DNA of 64,000 bases from Neobacillus mesonae (GTDB lineage Bacteria > Bacillota > Bacilli > Bacillales > Cytobacillaceae): the NCBI RefSeq assembly GCF_023715155.1, contig NZ_JAMBNQ010000012.1, forward strand, positions 1 through 64,000. The letters run 5' to 3'. Shown here piece after piece: positions 1-9,334 of this stretch. The notes under the pieces are model-generated. The model searched no databases. It was given only the letters and a program-made list of their open reading frames with translations, and was not told the origin of the DNA. The position numbers were made by a program, and so were the translations under genes. Position 1 is the stretch's first letter; the number at the start of each line of letters is the position of its first letter.

Positions 1-170
1 AGAATATACAGACCCTTTCAAAGGGTAGCAAGTAATACCAATACCCTTTAAGGGGTGGCAAAAGCGGCAAAGGCAATAGAGGCTTGAATTAAATGAAAGC
101 CAGCGCCTTTAGACGCTGGCCGGTAATTAGGCTTATAGCCGTTGTTCAAACCACCCGTTGGACGGGTGGT
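1..170 (+). mobile_element. Structured element, possible right end of an IS200/IS605-like element
   Basis: No plausible gene is seen. Four hairpins are packed together: AAAGGGTA/TACCCTTT (20-27 with 42-49), GCCAGCG/CGCTGGC (100-106 with 115-121), GGC-TTAT-GCC (near 131-139) and ACCACCCG/CGGGTGGT (150-157 with 163-170). The last one abuts the stop codon of the DUF502 gene. Dense hairpins ending in a strong stem are typical of IS200/IS605 right ends and of the guide-RNA scaffold that overlaps the tnpB 3' end. No tnpB is visible because the window starts here, so this is an inference. A terminator region is the main alternative. Confidence 0.35.
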
Positions 171-772
171 CATGATTGCGAGCTTTCTCCTTTTTGATTT
201 GAAGAAGACGTCATCCCTCCTGATAAGACGAATTTCATAGCATCCTCCGGTTTTACATCGATAATTTCCACCTGCCCTTTAGGGACCAAAAAAGTGACGC
301 CTGCGACTTGAAAGGTTTGTGGAATATAGACAGCAACATGGTCTTTTAACGGGCTGTAAAAGCCGTCTAATTCTTCAGAAGTAATAAATCCAATACTGCG
401 CATTTCAGTTCCAGGAATCATAACAAGAGCAACCTTGGAAAAGGATTTCTTTTCACCTAAGAATGACTGGATGGTGTCTTTAATAACGGAATAAATGGTT
501 TTGACAACAGGTATTTTTTCAAGCAGGTAGTCAATAAGTTTAATGATTTTCCCCGTAAAATACTTCGTCGACATCCATCCTAAAATAGTGATTAAAATAA
601 TGGTCGTAAGTAATCCAATCCCTGGGATATAATCACCTCTTAAGTAAGGTCTTAATGAATTTCCCAGTATACCATCCAAAAATAAAAAAGTTTTATAAAT
701 AACATAAACAACTAAAAGGATGGGGACTATTGTTAGAATACCATTAATAAAGCTTTTTAAAATTGTTTTCAT
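170..772 (-). CDS. DUF502 family membrane protein
   Basis: A 200-residue membrane protein of the DUF502 family, whose function is not established. Two hydrophobic segments lie near the N-terminus (about residues 8-30 and 48-70). The conserved PVVKTIYSVIKD and PGTEMRSIGFIT stretches and the VTFLVPKGQVEIIDV segment near the C-terminus are typical of the family. I chose the ATG at 772, preceded by GGGTGA; an upstream in-frame start would add about 22 residues with no better ribosome-binding site. The stop codon touches the hairpin of the neighbouring structured element, so the natural C-terminus may have been trimmed or altered by insertion. Confidence 0.85.
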   Translation of the reverse strand: MKTILKSFINGILTIVPILLVVYVIYKTFLFLDGILGNSLRPYLRGDYIPGIGLLTTIILITILGWMSTKYFTGKIIKLIDYLLEKIPVVKTIYSVIKDTIQSFLGEKKSFSKVALVMIPGTEMRSIGFITSEELDGFYSPLKDHVAVYIPQTFQVAGVTFLVPKGQVEIIDVKPEDAMKFVLSGGMTSSSNQKGESSQS

Positions 773-891
773 TTCATTCACCCAATTTTTATAATGTCCT
801 ATAAATAATATAGGCGGATGCACATTCAGGTCAAGCACCTACTACATAAAGTAACAGAGAAAAGACACAATCTTTAGAGGAGTGAATGCTA

Positions 892-1065
892 ATGTATGGA
901 CTTGGCGGATATGGTTATGGAATGGACGGATGCTGCGGTTATGGGTATCCGGCAGCTGGAGGCTGTGGTTATGGCGGCGGCTTTGGATTCGGATTTGGCG
1001 GTTTTGCGTTAATCGTTGTATTATTTATTCTGTTGATTATCATTGGTGCAAGCTGGGCTTATTAA
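892..1065 (+). CDS. YjcZ-family spore peptide
   Basis: A 57-residue peptide: a Gly/Tyr/Cys-rich N-terminal half (GYGYG and CCGYGYP runs) followed by one hydrophobic helix ending in GASWAY. This is the YjcZ/SscA type found in spore-forming Bacilli; SscA is a spore coat assembly protein, but most relatives are uncharacterised. The ribosome-binding site AGAGGAG sits just upstream of the ATG. A terminator follows directly, so it is monocistronic. Its role in this strain is inferred from family only. Confidence 0.85.
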   Translation: MYGLGGYGYGMDGCCGYGYPAAGGCGYGGGFGFGFGGFALIVVLFILLIIIGASWAY

Positions 1066-1080
1066 AGATGAAAAATCAGA

Positions 1081-1109
1081 GGCTGACTCATTTGAGAGTC
1101 AGCCGTTTT
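1081..1109 (+). terminator. Terminator after the YjcZ-family gene
   Basis: GGCTGACTC pairs perfectly with GAGTCAGCC around a 5-base loop, followed by GTTTTG. Confidence 0.7.
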
Positions 1110-1140
1110 GCTGTGTAAAACAGGCCGTTTTATGCGGCAC

Positions 1141-2502
1141 CTATCCAATAATAACTTTTTCCTTCGGGTAATGAATTTTTTCTTTACTGCCTTTTCCCCT
1201 CAGCATTAGAAGGCAGGTAACAATGCCCACCCTTCCAATAAACATAAGAATGATAATTAAAATCTTTCCAAACCAAGTTAAATGCGGTGTCAAGCCTAAT
1301 GACAATCCGTTCGTACCGAAGGCTGAAGACACTTCAAAAATAACCTCGATGACAGATCCTTGCTCGGTAATGGAAAGGATTAAAATGGATGCTAAACATA
1401 AAAAAGCCCCTGTACTCAAAACTATAAATGATTTAATTACATCGTCCTGCTTCAATTCTCTTTTAAATATTTTAATGGAACTCTTTCCTTGTGCATAAAA
1501 AACAATCGCTAAAATGACAATCGCAAATGTTGTGGTCCGTATTCCACCACTGGCACTGCTTGGAGATCCGCCAATAAACATTAAAAGAGACATAAAAAGC
1601 TGATTACTAGGAGTGAATTCATTGAGATCTGTTGTTGCAAGTCCAGCGCTTTTGGATGTAATTGAATGAAACAATGAATAATAAATGGAATCATACCAGC
1701 TTTTATGAGCAAAAAAGTGATGAATATCCAATAGATAAATAAAGACAGCCCCTAACAAAGTAATGATAATAAAGGTAAAGGTGGTCAGCTTTGTAAACAA
1801 GGTAAAATGAAATTTTTTCTTATCTTTATATGTAAAAATAAATTCATACACTTCGACAATAACTGGAAATCCTATTGCTCCAAAGATAATTAATAACATA
1901 ATCACAAATTGAACGAAGTAGTCATTCTGAAAAGGAATCAGCGAATTTCCGGTTATATCAAATCCGGCGTTTGTTGCAGCACTTATAGCGGCAAAAAATC
2001 CGTGTTTAAACGCAGTAATACCGCGATCGTAATCATCCAGAAAACATAGGCCTAAAGTAATTCCCCCGACAATTTCAATCGTAATAAAAATAACAAAAAT
2101 CCGTTTTGCCAGCATGACTAATCCGGCAAGATTGGATTGATTCTGATCAATCATGATGAGCTGTCTTTCTTTTAATCCAACCTTTTTTCCAATCATTACC
2201 CAAAGAAAAGTGCTTAAAGACATGACCCCAAGGCCGCCTAACTGTAAAAGTAAGCAGAGCAGAAAAATCCCAAAATTATTGAAAGTATCTTTAATCGAGA
2301 TTACAGTCAACCCGGTGACACTGACGGCACTTGCAGCTGTAAATAAGGCATTAATAAAACTAAGCTCGGTATTTGGCTTTAGAAGGAAAGGAATTTTTAG
2401 TAATAAGGTGGAAATTACCAATGCTGAAAGATAAAAAATCACAATTAGTTGAAATGTTGATAATTCCTTTGACTTATTTTGAATTTTTTTAATTGTACCC
2501 AT
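1141..2502 (-). CDS. KtrB/TrkH-type potassium transporter, membrane subunit
   Basis: A 453-residue integral membrane protein of the TrkH/KtrB family, the K+-translocating subunit that works with a cytoplasmic RCK protein (KtrA or KtrC). Four pore-loop repeats are recognisable, with SAVSVTGLTVI, SAATNAGFDITG, SKSAGLATTDL and SSAFGTNGLSLG carrying the selectivity-filter glycines, plus the GGSPSSASGGIRTTT segment. Length matches KtrB/KtrD. The start at 2502 has AGGAA upstream; an ATG 18 bases earlier is possible. No regulatory subunit gene lies beside it, as is the case for the orphan B. subtilis ktrD. I see no c-di-AMP riboswitch in the upstream region. Confidence 0.9.
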   Translation of the reverse strand: MGTIKKIQNKSKELSTFQLIVIFYLSALVISTLLLKIPFLLKPNTELSFINALFTAASAVSVTGLTVISIKDTFNNFGIFLLCLLLQLGGLGVMSLSTFLWVMIGKKVGLKERQLIMIDQNQSNLAGLVMLAKRIFVIFITIEIVGGITLGLCFLDDYDRGITAFKHGFFAAISAATNAGFDITGNSLIPFQNDYFVQFVIMLLIIFGAIGFPVIVEVYEFIFTYKDKKKFHFTLFTKLTTFTFIIITLLGAVFIYLLDIHHFFAHKSWYDSIYYSLFHSITSKSAGLATTDLNEFTPSNQLFMSLLMFIGGSPSSASGGIRTTTFAIVILAIVFYAQGKSSIKIFKRELKQDDVIKSFIVLSTGAFLCLASILILSITEQGSVIEVIFEVSSAFGTNGLSLGLTPHLTWFGKILIIILMFIGRVGIVTCLLMLRGKGSKEKIHYPKEKVIIG

Positions 2503-2597
2503 ATTTATTTCATTCCTCATATATTCTAAGTGTTATTTTATAATAACATAGGAAAAAGTAAAAGATTGACTAATAATACAAAATTTCTTGGTGAGTA

Positions 2598-2622
2598 ACA
2601 GGCATCTTGTGCCTGTTTTTTT
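2598..2622 (+). terminator. Orphan terminator-like hairpin
   Basis: ACAGGCA-TCTTG-TGCCTGT followed by seven T, pointing right, with no gene ending upstream on that strand. Confidence 0.55.
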
Positions 2623-2760
2623 CTTTGGGCAGATGAAAGAAACAATAAATTGAATCATATAATTTTGATAAGGTTCATTTTTTTTAAATTACACTGGTTT
2701 TAGAGCCGTATCTTAAGGTGCAAAATTTATACTTATCCTTGCAAAAGGAAGTGAAATCTT

Positions 2761-4113
2761 GTGAAACGTTCTTTTTTAATTAAGCCCATTTTGGATGAGG
2801 AATATCCGGTCATTGATTACGGAAAAGGCATTTATTTATTTGATATTAATGGCAAAAAATATTTGGATGCAGCTTCAGGCGCGGTAACAGCCAATATTGG
2901 CCACGGTGTAAAAGAAATTATTAATGCCATGGATGAGCAGGCAAGAAAGGTCTCGTTTGTTTATCGTTCCCAATTTACTAGTGAAGCAGCTGAAGATTTG
3001 GCTTTGAAACTTGCAGAAATGATGCCTGGAGACCTTAATTGGAGTTTTTTTGTTAACAGCGGTTCTGAAGCTACTGAGACAGCGATGAAAATAGCTATTC
3101 AATATTGGCAGGAAAGGGGAATTCATACAAAGACAAAAGTGCTGTCCAGATGGGTAAGTTATCATGGAATTACAATGGGAGCACTTTCTATGTCCGGGCA
3201 TACAAGCAGAAGGGCCCGTTTTGTATCTCTTTTGGAGGAGTTTCCGGTCATCAATCCCCCTTATTGTTACCGTTGTCCCTATAACCTTAAAGCACCCTCG
3301 TGTCAATATCCCTGTGCACATGAACTTGAAACTGCCATTCTAAGATATGGGGCAGAGAATATTGCTGCTTTTATCGCTGAACCAGTGATTGGAGCGGCAG
3401 GCGGCGCAATTGCACCACCAGAGGATTATTTTAAAATTATTAAACAAATTTGCGAGTCAAATGATATCTTATTCATCGCCGATGAGGTCATGACTGGTTC
3501 TGGGCGTACAGGGTTTATGCTTGCTTGCGAACAATGGGGAATTATTCCTGATATAGCCGCATTAGGAAAAGGCTTAGGTGCTGGTTATGCACCTATTGCT
3601 GCTGCTGTTGCCTCTGAAAAGGTCATGGAGCCGATTTTGGCAGGTTCAAAACAGGTTATGAGCGGGCATACATTAAGCGCAAATCCGCAGTCATGTGCCA
3701 TTGCTTTAGCTGTTCTTCAATATATTGAAAGTAACAAAATTATGAGTCAGGTAAGATCTAAAGGAGATTATTTAAAATTAAAGCTAGAAAGCTTACAAGA
3801 GCAATATTCATTTATTGGCAATATCCGAGGTAAAGGACTAATGCTTGGAATTGAATTTGTTTCGGACCGTCAAACAAAGACCCCATTTCCACGCAATGCT
3901 TTCATCACACAAAAAATAGTGAATCTGGCGAAAGAAAAAGGATTAATCGTCTATCCTGCAGGTTCTGGTATTGATGGGGTGAATGGAGATTCCATTATTA
4001 TCTCCCCGCCGCTGACTATTACAGCTAAAGAGATAGATGAATTGATAACCCTATTAGATGAAACGTTTAAAACATTTAGAACGAATGAATCTGGTATGGC
4101 TGGTGTTACCTAA
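2761..4113 (+). CDS. yodT: Class-III aminotransferase of the beta-lysine cluster (YodT)
   Basis: A 450-residue PLP-dependent class-III aminotransferase. NSGSEATETAMK binds the cofactor phosphate, Asp241 (ADEVMTG) and Lys270 (LGKGLGAGY) are the expected PLP-contacting and Schiff-base residues. An insertion at residues 169-185 carries four cysteines (CYRCP...CQYPC), which could bind a metal. It starts with GTG and ends in a TAATG overlap with the next gene, so it opens the yodT-S-R-Q run. From context the substrate is probably N6-acetyl-beta-lysine, converted to 3-keto-6-acetamidohexanoate; this is inference. The B. subtilis ortholog lies in the same gene order. Confidence 0.88.
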   Translation: MKRSFLIKPILDEEYPVIDYGKGIYLFDINGKKYLDAASGAVTANIGHGVKEIINAMDEQARKVSFVYRSQFTSEAAEDLALKLAEMMPGDLNWSFFVNSGSEATETAMKIAIQYWQERGIHTKTKVLSRWVSYHGITMGALSMSGHTSRRARFVSLLEEFPVINPPYCYRCPYNLKAPSCQYPCAHELETAILRYGAENIAAFIAEPVIGAAGGAIAPPEDYFKIIKQICESNDILFIADEVMTGSGRTGFMLACEQWGIIPDIAALGKGLGAGYAPIAAAVASEKVMEPILAGSKQVMSGHTLSANPQSCAIALAVLQYIESNKIMSQVRSKGDYLKLKLESLQEQYSFIGNIRGKGLMLGIEFVSDRQTKTPFPRNAFITQKIVNLAKEKGLIVYPAGSGIDGVNGDSIIISPPLTITAKEIDELITLLDETFKTFRTNESGMAGVT

Positions 4114-4805
4114 TGAAAAATAGATTTGAAAAGATGACGACGTTAGAAAATGTCCTTAAATTTTTTCATGATGGAATGACTCTTATGTTTGGCGGCTTCG
4201 GCGGGGTTGGGTCTCCGCCGACAATCATTAACGGCATCCTTGAAAAAGGAATAAAGAATTTAACATTAATCGGTAATGATACCGGATTTCCACATATTGG
4301 AATAGGCCAGCTGGTCAGTCAGGAAAGAGCAGCAAAGGTTATTGCGTCCCATATTGGCTCCAACCCTTTTGCCGGCCAAATGATGCATGAGGGAAGGCTT
4401 GAGGTGGAATTTTCACCTCAGGGGATTTTAGCCGAAAGAATTCGAGCAGGTGGGGTTGGTCTTCCGGGGGTCTTATCTGATATTGGGATTGATAATGAAA
4501 TTGTGAAGAAAGGCAAAAACATTATTCAGCTTAATGGGAAGGAATATCTTGTAGAAACAGCGTTAACAGCAGAAGTATCCATCGTATATGCAAAAAAGGC
4601 GGATGAATATGGCAATTTGATTTATGACAAAAGTGCTCGTAATACTAATCCTCTGGTGGCGATGGCAGGAAATATTACCATTGCAGAGGCAGAGGAAATC
4701 GTTCCACTCGGCAGTCTGGATCCTGAAGAAATTGTTACCCCCGGCGTCTTTGTCGATTATGTCATTCCATCTAAAGGGGTGAATTGGAAATGGGCATGGG
4801 AATAG
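4113..4805 (+). CDS. yodS: 3-oxoacid CoA-transferase subunit A (YodS)
   Basis: A 230-residue alpha subunit of a family-I CoA-transferase (SCOT/AtoD type). The Gly-rich GGFGGVGSPPTI stretch near residues 27-38 and the LPGVLSDIG and EYGNLIYDKSARNTNP segments are characteristic. It overlaps the aminotransferase stop codon and itself overlaps the next gene by 16 bases, so translation is probably coupled. Together with YodR it should transfer CoA to a 3-keto acid, most likely the keto acid made by YodT. The CoA donor cannot be read from sequence. Confidence 0.9.
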   Translation: MKNRFEKMTTLENVLKFFHDGMTLMFGGFGGVGSPPTIINGILEKGIKNLTLIGNDTGFPHIGIGQLVSQERAAKVIASHIGSNPFAGQMMHEGRLEVEFSPQGILAERIRAGGVGLPGVLSDIGIDNEIVKKGKNIIQLNGKEYLVETALTAEVSIVYAKKADEYGNLIYDKSARNTNPLVAMAGNITIAEAEEIVPLGSLDPEEIVTPGVFVDYVIPSKGVNWKWAWE

Positions 4806-5455
4806 AGATTCGGAATAAATTGGCCAGGCGTGCCGCTGAAGAAATTAATCACGGTATGGTAGTCAATTTAGGGATTGGAATGCCATCGCTGGTTCCAAAC
4901 CACTTACCCAAAAATATAACCGTAATGTTCCATGCGGAAAATGGTATTACCGGGATGGGCCCTAGCCCAATTAAAGGAGAAGAAGATGAATATCTCTGTA
5001 ATGCCGGCGGACTTCCTGTCACTTTAAACACGGGAGGGTCCTATTGTGACAGTGCTGCAGCTTTCGCAATGATCCGTAAAGGCAGGGTGGATATAACAAT
5101 TCTTGGGTCACTGGAGGTTAGTGAAAAAGGGGACTTGGCAAATTGGATTGTTCCTGGTAAAAAGGTGCCTGGGATGGGTGGTGCCATGGAGCTGGCACAA
5201 AAGGCAAAAAAAGTTATTGTTCTGATGAATCATTGTGATAAGCACGGAAATGCAAAGATTGTAAAAGAATGTACATTGCCATTAACGTCAAGCAGATGCG
5301 TTAATCTGATTATTACAGAACTTGGGGTTTTTGAGGTAACCAGCCAGGGATTGGTGCTGACTGAACTTTTTCCTCCCTATGATATGAATAAAGTAATGAA
5401 ATATACAGGCTGCGATTTCCTAGTCAGTGATGAGTTACGAAGAATAACCTATTAA
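4790..5455 (+). CDS. yodR: 3-oxoacid CoA-transferase subunit B (YodR)
   Basis: A 221-residue beta subunit of the same CoA-transferase. The catalytic glutamate lies in [11 protein letters not shown] (near residue 47), and [17 protein letters not shown] and [12 protein letters not shown] are family blocks. The start overlaps the end of yodS; the ATG at 4790 lies 9 bases after AAGGGGTG and is preferred to a TTG six bases upstream. It forms the active heterodimer or heterotetramer with YodS. Confidence 0.9.
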   Translation: MGMGIEIRNKLARRAAEEINHGMVVNLGIGMPSLVPNHLPKNITVMFHAENGITGMGPSPIKGEEDEYLCNAGGLPVTLNTGGSYCDSAAAFAMIRKGRVDITILGSLEVSEKGDLANWIVPGKKVPGMGGAMELAQKAKKVIVLMNHCDKHGNAKIVKECTLPLTSSRCVNLIITELGVFEVTSQGLVLTELFPPYDMNKVMKYTGCDFLVSDELRRITY

Positions 5456-5477
5456 CCACTATAAAGGAGTGGGATTA

Positions 5478-6749
5478 TTGAAGGACGAAGAAATCAAAAT
5501 CAGGTCATGGCTAAAGGCGAATCGTGAAAAGGGAATTAAACTGTTAAAAAAAATGGTTCAAGAAAATAGTACGAGAGGAAACGAAAGCAGCACTCAAGCT
5601 GTAATTATTGAAAAGTGCCGTCAGCTTGGGTTAAAGCTCGATATTTGGGAAATGGGCGGAGATGAGTTAAAAAACCATCCAGCATTTTTCTGTGACCGTG
5701 AGAACTTTGAAGGAAATCCAAACCTAGTTGCTGTGTTAAAGGGAACAGGGGGCGGCAAATCGATTATTTTGAACGGTCATATTGATGTAGTTCCAGTTGG
5801 GGATGAAGCAAGTTGGAAACATGACCCTTTTGGCGGCCATATCGAAGACGGCAAACTATATGGCAGGGGTGCAACCGATATGAAGGGGGGGAATGCCGCC
5901 CTAATACTGGCGATGGAATCAATCATTGCAAGTGGAATTGAGCTGAAAGGCGACATAATTTTCCAAAGTGTGATAGAAGAGGAGAGCGGAGGAGCTGGCA
6001 GTCTGGCAGCAGTTTTGAGAGGCTACCGGGCAGATGGAGCAATCATTCCAGAACCGACCAATATGAAAATTTTTCCAAAGCAACAAGGATCTATGTGGTT
6101 TAGAATAACCATACCAGGAAAGGCAGCACATGGAGGAACTCGTTATGAGGGTGTAAGTGCTATTGAAAAAGCAGTTTTAGCAGTTAAGAAGTTACAACAA
6201 CTAGAGAAAACAAGAAACAACAAAATTACTGATCCGCTTTACAAAAGCATCCCAATTCCGATACCTATTAATATAGGAAAAATTTCAAGCGGCGAATGGC
6301 CATCATCCGTCCCTGATGTGGCTGTAATTGAAGGAAGAATGGGTGTAGCACCTGATGAAAACATGGAAGAAGCACAGCTTGAAATGGAATCCTGCATTCA
6401 GGAACTAAATGAACAGGATGCATGGCTGAAGGATAATCCTATTAAAATTGAATGGTTTGGAGCTAGATGGCTGCCAGGAAGTTTGCAAAACGATCATCCA
6501 TTGATGAATGACCTTGTAAATAGTTTTATAGAAATTAAGGGAAAAGAACCTGTTATCGAAGCGAGTCCATGGGGAACAGACGGTGGAATATTATCAAATG
6601 TTGGCCATACACCCACTGTGGTATTTGGTCCGGGAGTAACAGAAGCGGCACATGATGCTGATGAGTATATTGTTCTTGAGGATCTATTTTCCGCAAGCGA
6701 AATCATTGCACTGACTATTTTAAGATGGTGCGGGAGTGGTTCAGAGTAA
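5478..6749 (+). CDS. yodQ: M20 family metallo-deacylase (YodQ)
   Basis: A 423-residue zinc amidohydrolase of the ArgE/DapE/ACY1 family. Metal and catalytic residues are visible in [10 protein letters not shown] (His, Asp), [10 protein letters not shown] (bridging Asp), IEEESGGAG (general base Glu-Glu) and the C-terminal HDADEYI; the middle holds the dimerisation domain. Start TTG has AAAGGAG 8 bases upstream. In this cluster the natural role may be removal of the acetyl group from 4-acetamidobutyrate or an acetyl-beta-lysine intermediate; this is inferred, and the family hydrolyses many N-acyl amino acids. Last gene before a strong terminator. Confidence 0.85.
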   Translation: MKDEEIKIRSWLKANREKGIKLLKKMVQENSTRGNESSTQAVIIEKCRQLGLKLDIWEMGGDELKNHPAFFCDRENFEGNPNLVAVLKGTGGGKSIILNGHIDVVPVGDEASWKHDPFGGHIEDGKLYGRGATDMKGGNAALILAMESIIASGIELKGDIIFQSVIEEESGGAGSLAAVLRGYRADGAIIPEPTNMKIFPKQQGSMWFRITIPGKAAHGGTRYEGVSAIEKAVLAVKKLQQLEKTRNNKITDPLYKSIPIPIPINIGKISSGEWPSSVPDVAVIEGRMGVAPDENMEEAQLEMESCIQELNEQDAWLKDNPIKIEWFGARWLPGSLQNDHPLMNDLVNSFIEIKGKEPVIEASPWGTDGGILSNVGHTPTVVFGPGVTEAAHDADEYIVLEDLFSASEIIALTILRWCGSGSE

Positions 6750-6820
6750 TAATTTTGCAGAATCGGAAGGACCTTGGAAAAACAGTAAACGGATAAATTT
6801 TACGGATGCGCTTCTTGAAG

Positions 6821-6856
6821 TATGTCTGGCTTATTTCCTGGCCAGACATTTTTTTA
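6821..6856 (+). terminator. Terminator after yodTSRQ
   Basis: ATGTCTGGC pairs with GCCAGACAT, followed by seven T. It separates yodTSRQ from the acetyltransferase gene. Confidence 0.85.
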
Positions 6857-6893
6857 AGAAGGACTTATGATAAAAATGAAAGGGGAGAAATAG

Positions 6894-7748
6894 ATGATCC
6901 AACTGCCGGTTGTAACTTGTCTGCAGGAACATAAGTATTTTATGAAGGTTTGCCATGATCTTTTTAATAAAAGAATCCGTGTAGATGACTATCGCGGTAA
7001 TATTCGTTACGTATTACAAAAGGCTGAGGAATTAGTACACGAACAGCAGATAGAAAAGCTGATTATTAAAGGGCGCTTCGAGGATACGATATCTTTTTAT
7101 GAGCAGGGATTCCAGCCTGAAGTTATGGTGGACGGGTATTTTCTCGGCAACGATGCTTGGTTTTTCTCGAAATTTTTTACGTCAGAACGCAAAAAAAATG
7201 ACCATTGGATGACAGAGGACCGGATTATTCAAAGTGTTTATCAATTATCCCCAAATGACCAAAGAAATCATACTCCCAAGGAATATGAATTAAAAAAAGC
7301 GGAACCAAATGATGCTGAAAAGTTATCCGCTCTTTACAAGCAGGTTTTTCAAATTTACCCGACACCGTTAAATGATCCAGAATATGTGAGAAAGACGATG
7401 GAGGATGGGACGATCTATTATGCCTTCTTTTTTGAAGGGGAAATTGTCAGTGCTGCTTCGGCAGAAATAAATTCGTTTTACAAAAATGCTGAATTAACAG
7501 ATTGTGCAACACTGTCAACACATCGAAAGTATGGCTTGATGAAATTATTATTGCAGGAGCTGGAACAAGAACTCATCCGAAATGGTATATTTTGTACCTA
7601 TTCGATTGCAAGATCCCTGTCATTTGGCATGAATGGTGCCCTTTATCAGCTTGGCTACAAGTACCGCGGCAGATTAATGAATAATGTCTATATTTATGAC
7701 AAACTTGAAAATATGAATATGTGGGTAAAGAATCTGGCAAATTGCTAA
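6894..7748 (+). CDS. ablB: Beta-lysine N6-acetyltransferase (AblB/YodP)
   Basis: A 284-residue protein with a C-terminal GNAT domain (about residues 130-270) and an N-terminal domain typical of putative beta-lysine N-acetyltransferase AblB. In methanogens AblA and AblB make N-epsilon-acetyl-beta-lysine from lysine; a lysine 2,3-aminomutase gene lies 1.6 kb downstream here. The start ATG has AAAGGGGAGAAAT just upstream. The adjacent YodTSRQ enzymes argue that the acetylated product is broken down rather than only kept as an osmolyte. Between this gene and the sigma-54 activator there is only 58 bases with no clear terminator. Confidence 0.87.
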   Translation: MIQLPVVTCLQEHKYFMKVCHDLFNKRIRVDDYRGNIRYVLQKAEELVHEQQIEKLIIKGRFEDTISFYEQGFQPEVMVDGYFLGNDAWFFSKFFTSERKKNDHWMTEDRIIQSVYQLSPNDQRNHTPKEYELKKAEPNDAEKLSALYKQVFQIYPTPLNDPEYVRKTMEDGTIYYAFFFEGEIVSAASAEINSFYKNAELTDCATLSTHRKYGLMKLLLQELEQELIRNGIFCTYSIARSLSFGMNGALYQLGYKYRGRLMNNVYIYDKLENMNMWVKNLANC

Positions 7749-7806
7749 AATTCCGGCTCTTACTGCCAATTTTTCGGCGCCTCATCAAAGTAAAGAGGGT
7801 GATAGC

Positions 7807-9201
7807 TTGGGCCAACTTACCGTACTGACTCAAGAGGTATTAGCGGCCATCCTAAAAAGTATTGATGAAGGGATTCACGTGGTAAATACAGAAGGAAGGA
7901 CGATTTTTTATAATGAGGTGGCGGCCAAGCATGATGGAATGGAAGTTAAAGAGGTATTAGGGAAACATCTAATTGCAGCATTTCCATCACTAACGGAAGA
8001 ATCCAGTACTTTGTTAAAGGTGGTTAAAACAGGTAAACCAATCTATAACCAAACACAAGTGTATGTAAACGTGCATGGGACGAGAATTGACACCATGAAT
8101 ACAACACTGCCTATTTTTGTTGAGAATGAAATTATTGGCGCTGTTGAAATCGCCAAAGATTATTCTCGCATGAAAATGCTTGCCGAACGTTTATTAGATC
8201 TTCAAAAGGGTTTCAAAAAAAGCACCAGAAAAAGAACGGCAAGGCAAATTAATTATACATTAAATGATTTATTAACGGTGAGTCCTCCTTTTTTGAAAAT
8301 GAAGGAAGAAGCAAGAAAACTGGCAAAATCTGATTCTCCTATACTAGTGTATGGAGAGTCAGGTACAGGAAAGGAATTATTTGTTCAAGGAATTCATCAC
8401 GAATCACTTAGGGCGGACGGGCCATTTATTGCTCAGAACTGCGCTGCTATTCCTGAAACATTGTTGGAAAGTATATTATTTGGAACATCAAAAGGGAGTT
8501 ATACTGGTGCAGTGGAACGAAAAGGATTATTTGAACTTGCTGATGGGGGGACCCTTTTTTTGGATGAATTACATGCAATGCCGATTGAGTTACAGGCAAA
8601 ACTGCTTCGTGTTCTGGAAGACGGCATCATACGAAGGGTAGGTGGATCCGAGAATATTATTGTGAATGTCCGTGTCATTGCAGCGGTAAACATGCATCCA
8701 AGAAAAGCACTGGAAGAGCAAAAACTAAGATCTGATTTATATTATCGTCTTAATGTATTTACGTTTTCCCTCATTCCACTAAGGGAGCGGAAAGAAGATA
8801 TCCGGTATTTGACTAATTATTTTATGGGATTTTTCAATAACCAGCTGCGCAAAAACATTCAAGGAATGGAGGACAAATTAGAATTATTCTTTATGGATTA
8901 TTATTGGCCCGGAAATGTTCGTGAATTAAAGCATACAATTGAATATATGATGAATATCTGTGAGGAAGAGAAGCTAGGTTTCAATGATCTGCCTGTTATG
9001 TTAAAACAGCAGGCATCTCCCATGCGGAAATTGAAACAAAAGCTCGATAGTCTGTCGCTTAGAAAGAATGTTGATGAACTGGAAAAAACGCTTATTGGAA
9101 AAGCAATGGAACAAGCAAATGGGAATATTAATCAGGCGGCAAAGCTTTTGGAGGTTCCTAGACAGACATTACAATATAAACTCAAAAAATTTTCTATTTA
9201 A
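7807..9201 (+). CDS. Sigma-54-dependent transcriptional activator (PAS, AAA+, Fis HTH)
   Basis: A 464-residue bacterial enhancer-binding protein. Order: a PAS-like sensor (about 12-115), an AAA+ domain with Walker A GESGTGKE (183-190), a GSYTGA loop (230-235; the usual motif is GAFTGA), Walker B GGTLFLDE (247-254), and a Fis-type helix-turn-helix (about 440-462). It starts with TTG after GAGGGTGATAGC. It sits directly before kamA, which has a sigma-54 promoter, so kamA is its most likely target. The PAS domain suggests small-molecule sensing, perhaps lysine or a pathway intermediate; the ligand is unknown. RocR and BkdR are Bacillus relatives with similar architecture. Confidence 0.92.
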   Translation: MGQLTVLTQEVLAAILKSIDEGIHVVNTEGRTIFYNEVAAKHDGMEVKEVLGKHLIAAFPSLTEESSTLLKVVKTGKPIYNQTQVYVNVHGTRIDTMNTTLPIFVENEIIGAVEIAKDYSRMKMLAERLLDLQKGFKKSTRKRTARQINYTLNDLLTVSPPFLKMKEEARKLAKSDSPILVYGESGTGKELFVQGIHHESLRADGPFIAQNCAAIPETLLESILFGTSKGSYTGAVERKGLFELADGGTLFLDELHAMPIELQAKLLRVLEDGIIRRVGGSENIIVNVRVIAAVNMHPRKALEEQKLRSDLYYRLNVFTFSLIPLRERKEDIRYLTNYFMGFFNNQLRKNIQGMEDKLELFFMDYYWPGNVRELKHTIEYMMNICEEEKLGFNDLPVMLKQQASPMRKLKQKLDSLSLRKNVDELEKTLIGKAMEQANGNINQAAKLLEVPRQTLQYKLKKFSI

Positions 9202-9229
9202 GGTGCTGAATTTTCGGCACCTTTTCATT
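9202..9229 (+). terminator. Terminator after the sigma-54 activator
   Basis: GGTGCTGAA/TTCGGCACC hairpin followed by a T-rich stretch; it isolates kamA from the regulator. Confidence 0.65.
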
Positions 9230-9268
9230 TTTGTATTGAAGAATACCTGTTAAAAAGTTAGTAACTAT

Positions 9269-9312
9269 GTTGATTTAGGGCTGATAGCGGTATGTTTGGA
9301 GAGTAAATCAAC
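9269..9312 (+). promoter_or_regulatory. Inverted repeat, probable enhancer-binding-protein site
   Basis: GTTGATTTA (9269-9277) and TAAATCAAC (9304-9312) are perfect inverted copies 26 bases apart. They lie just upstream of the kamA sigma-54 promoter, where an activator of the type encoded next door would bind. Binding is inferred. Confidence 0.55.
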
Positions 9313-9334
9313 GTTCAAGTACTGGATTAAACAG

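Noticed and set aside
882..1118. 78-codon Trp/Arg-rich forward frame
   Set aside because: It is a shifted reading of the Gly/Tyr-rich YjcZ-family gene, which has a better start and a known family pattern.
2641..2760. Sigma-54 or sigma-E promoter for yodT
   Set aside because: No GG-N10-GC pair was found, and the CATATAATT-like stretch lacks a -35 at the right distance.
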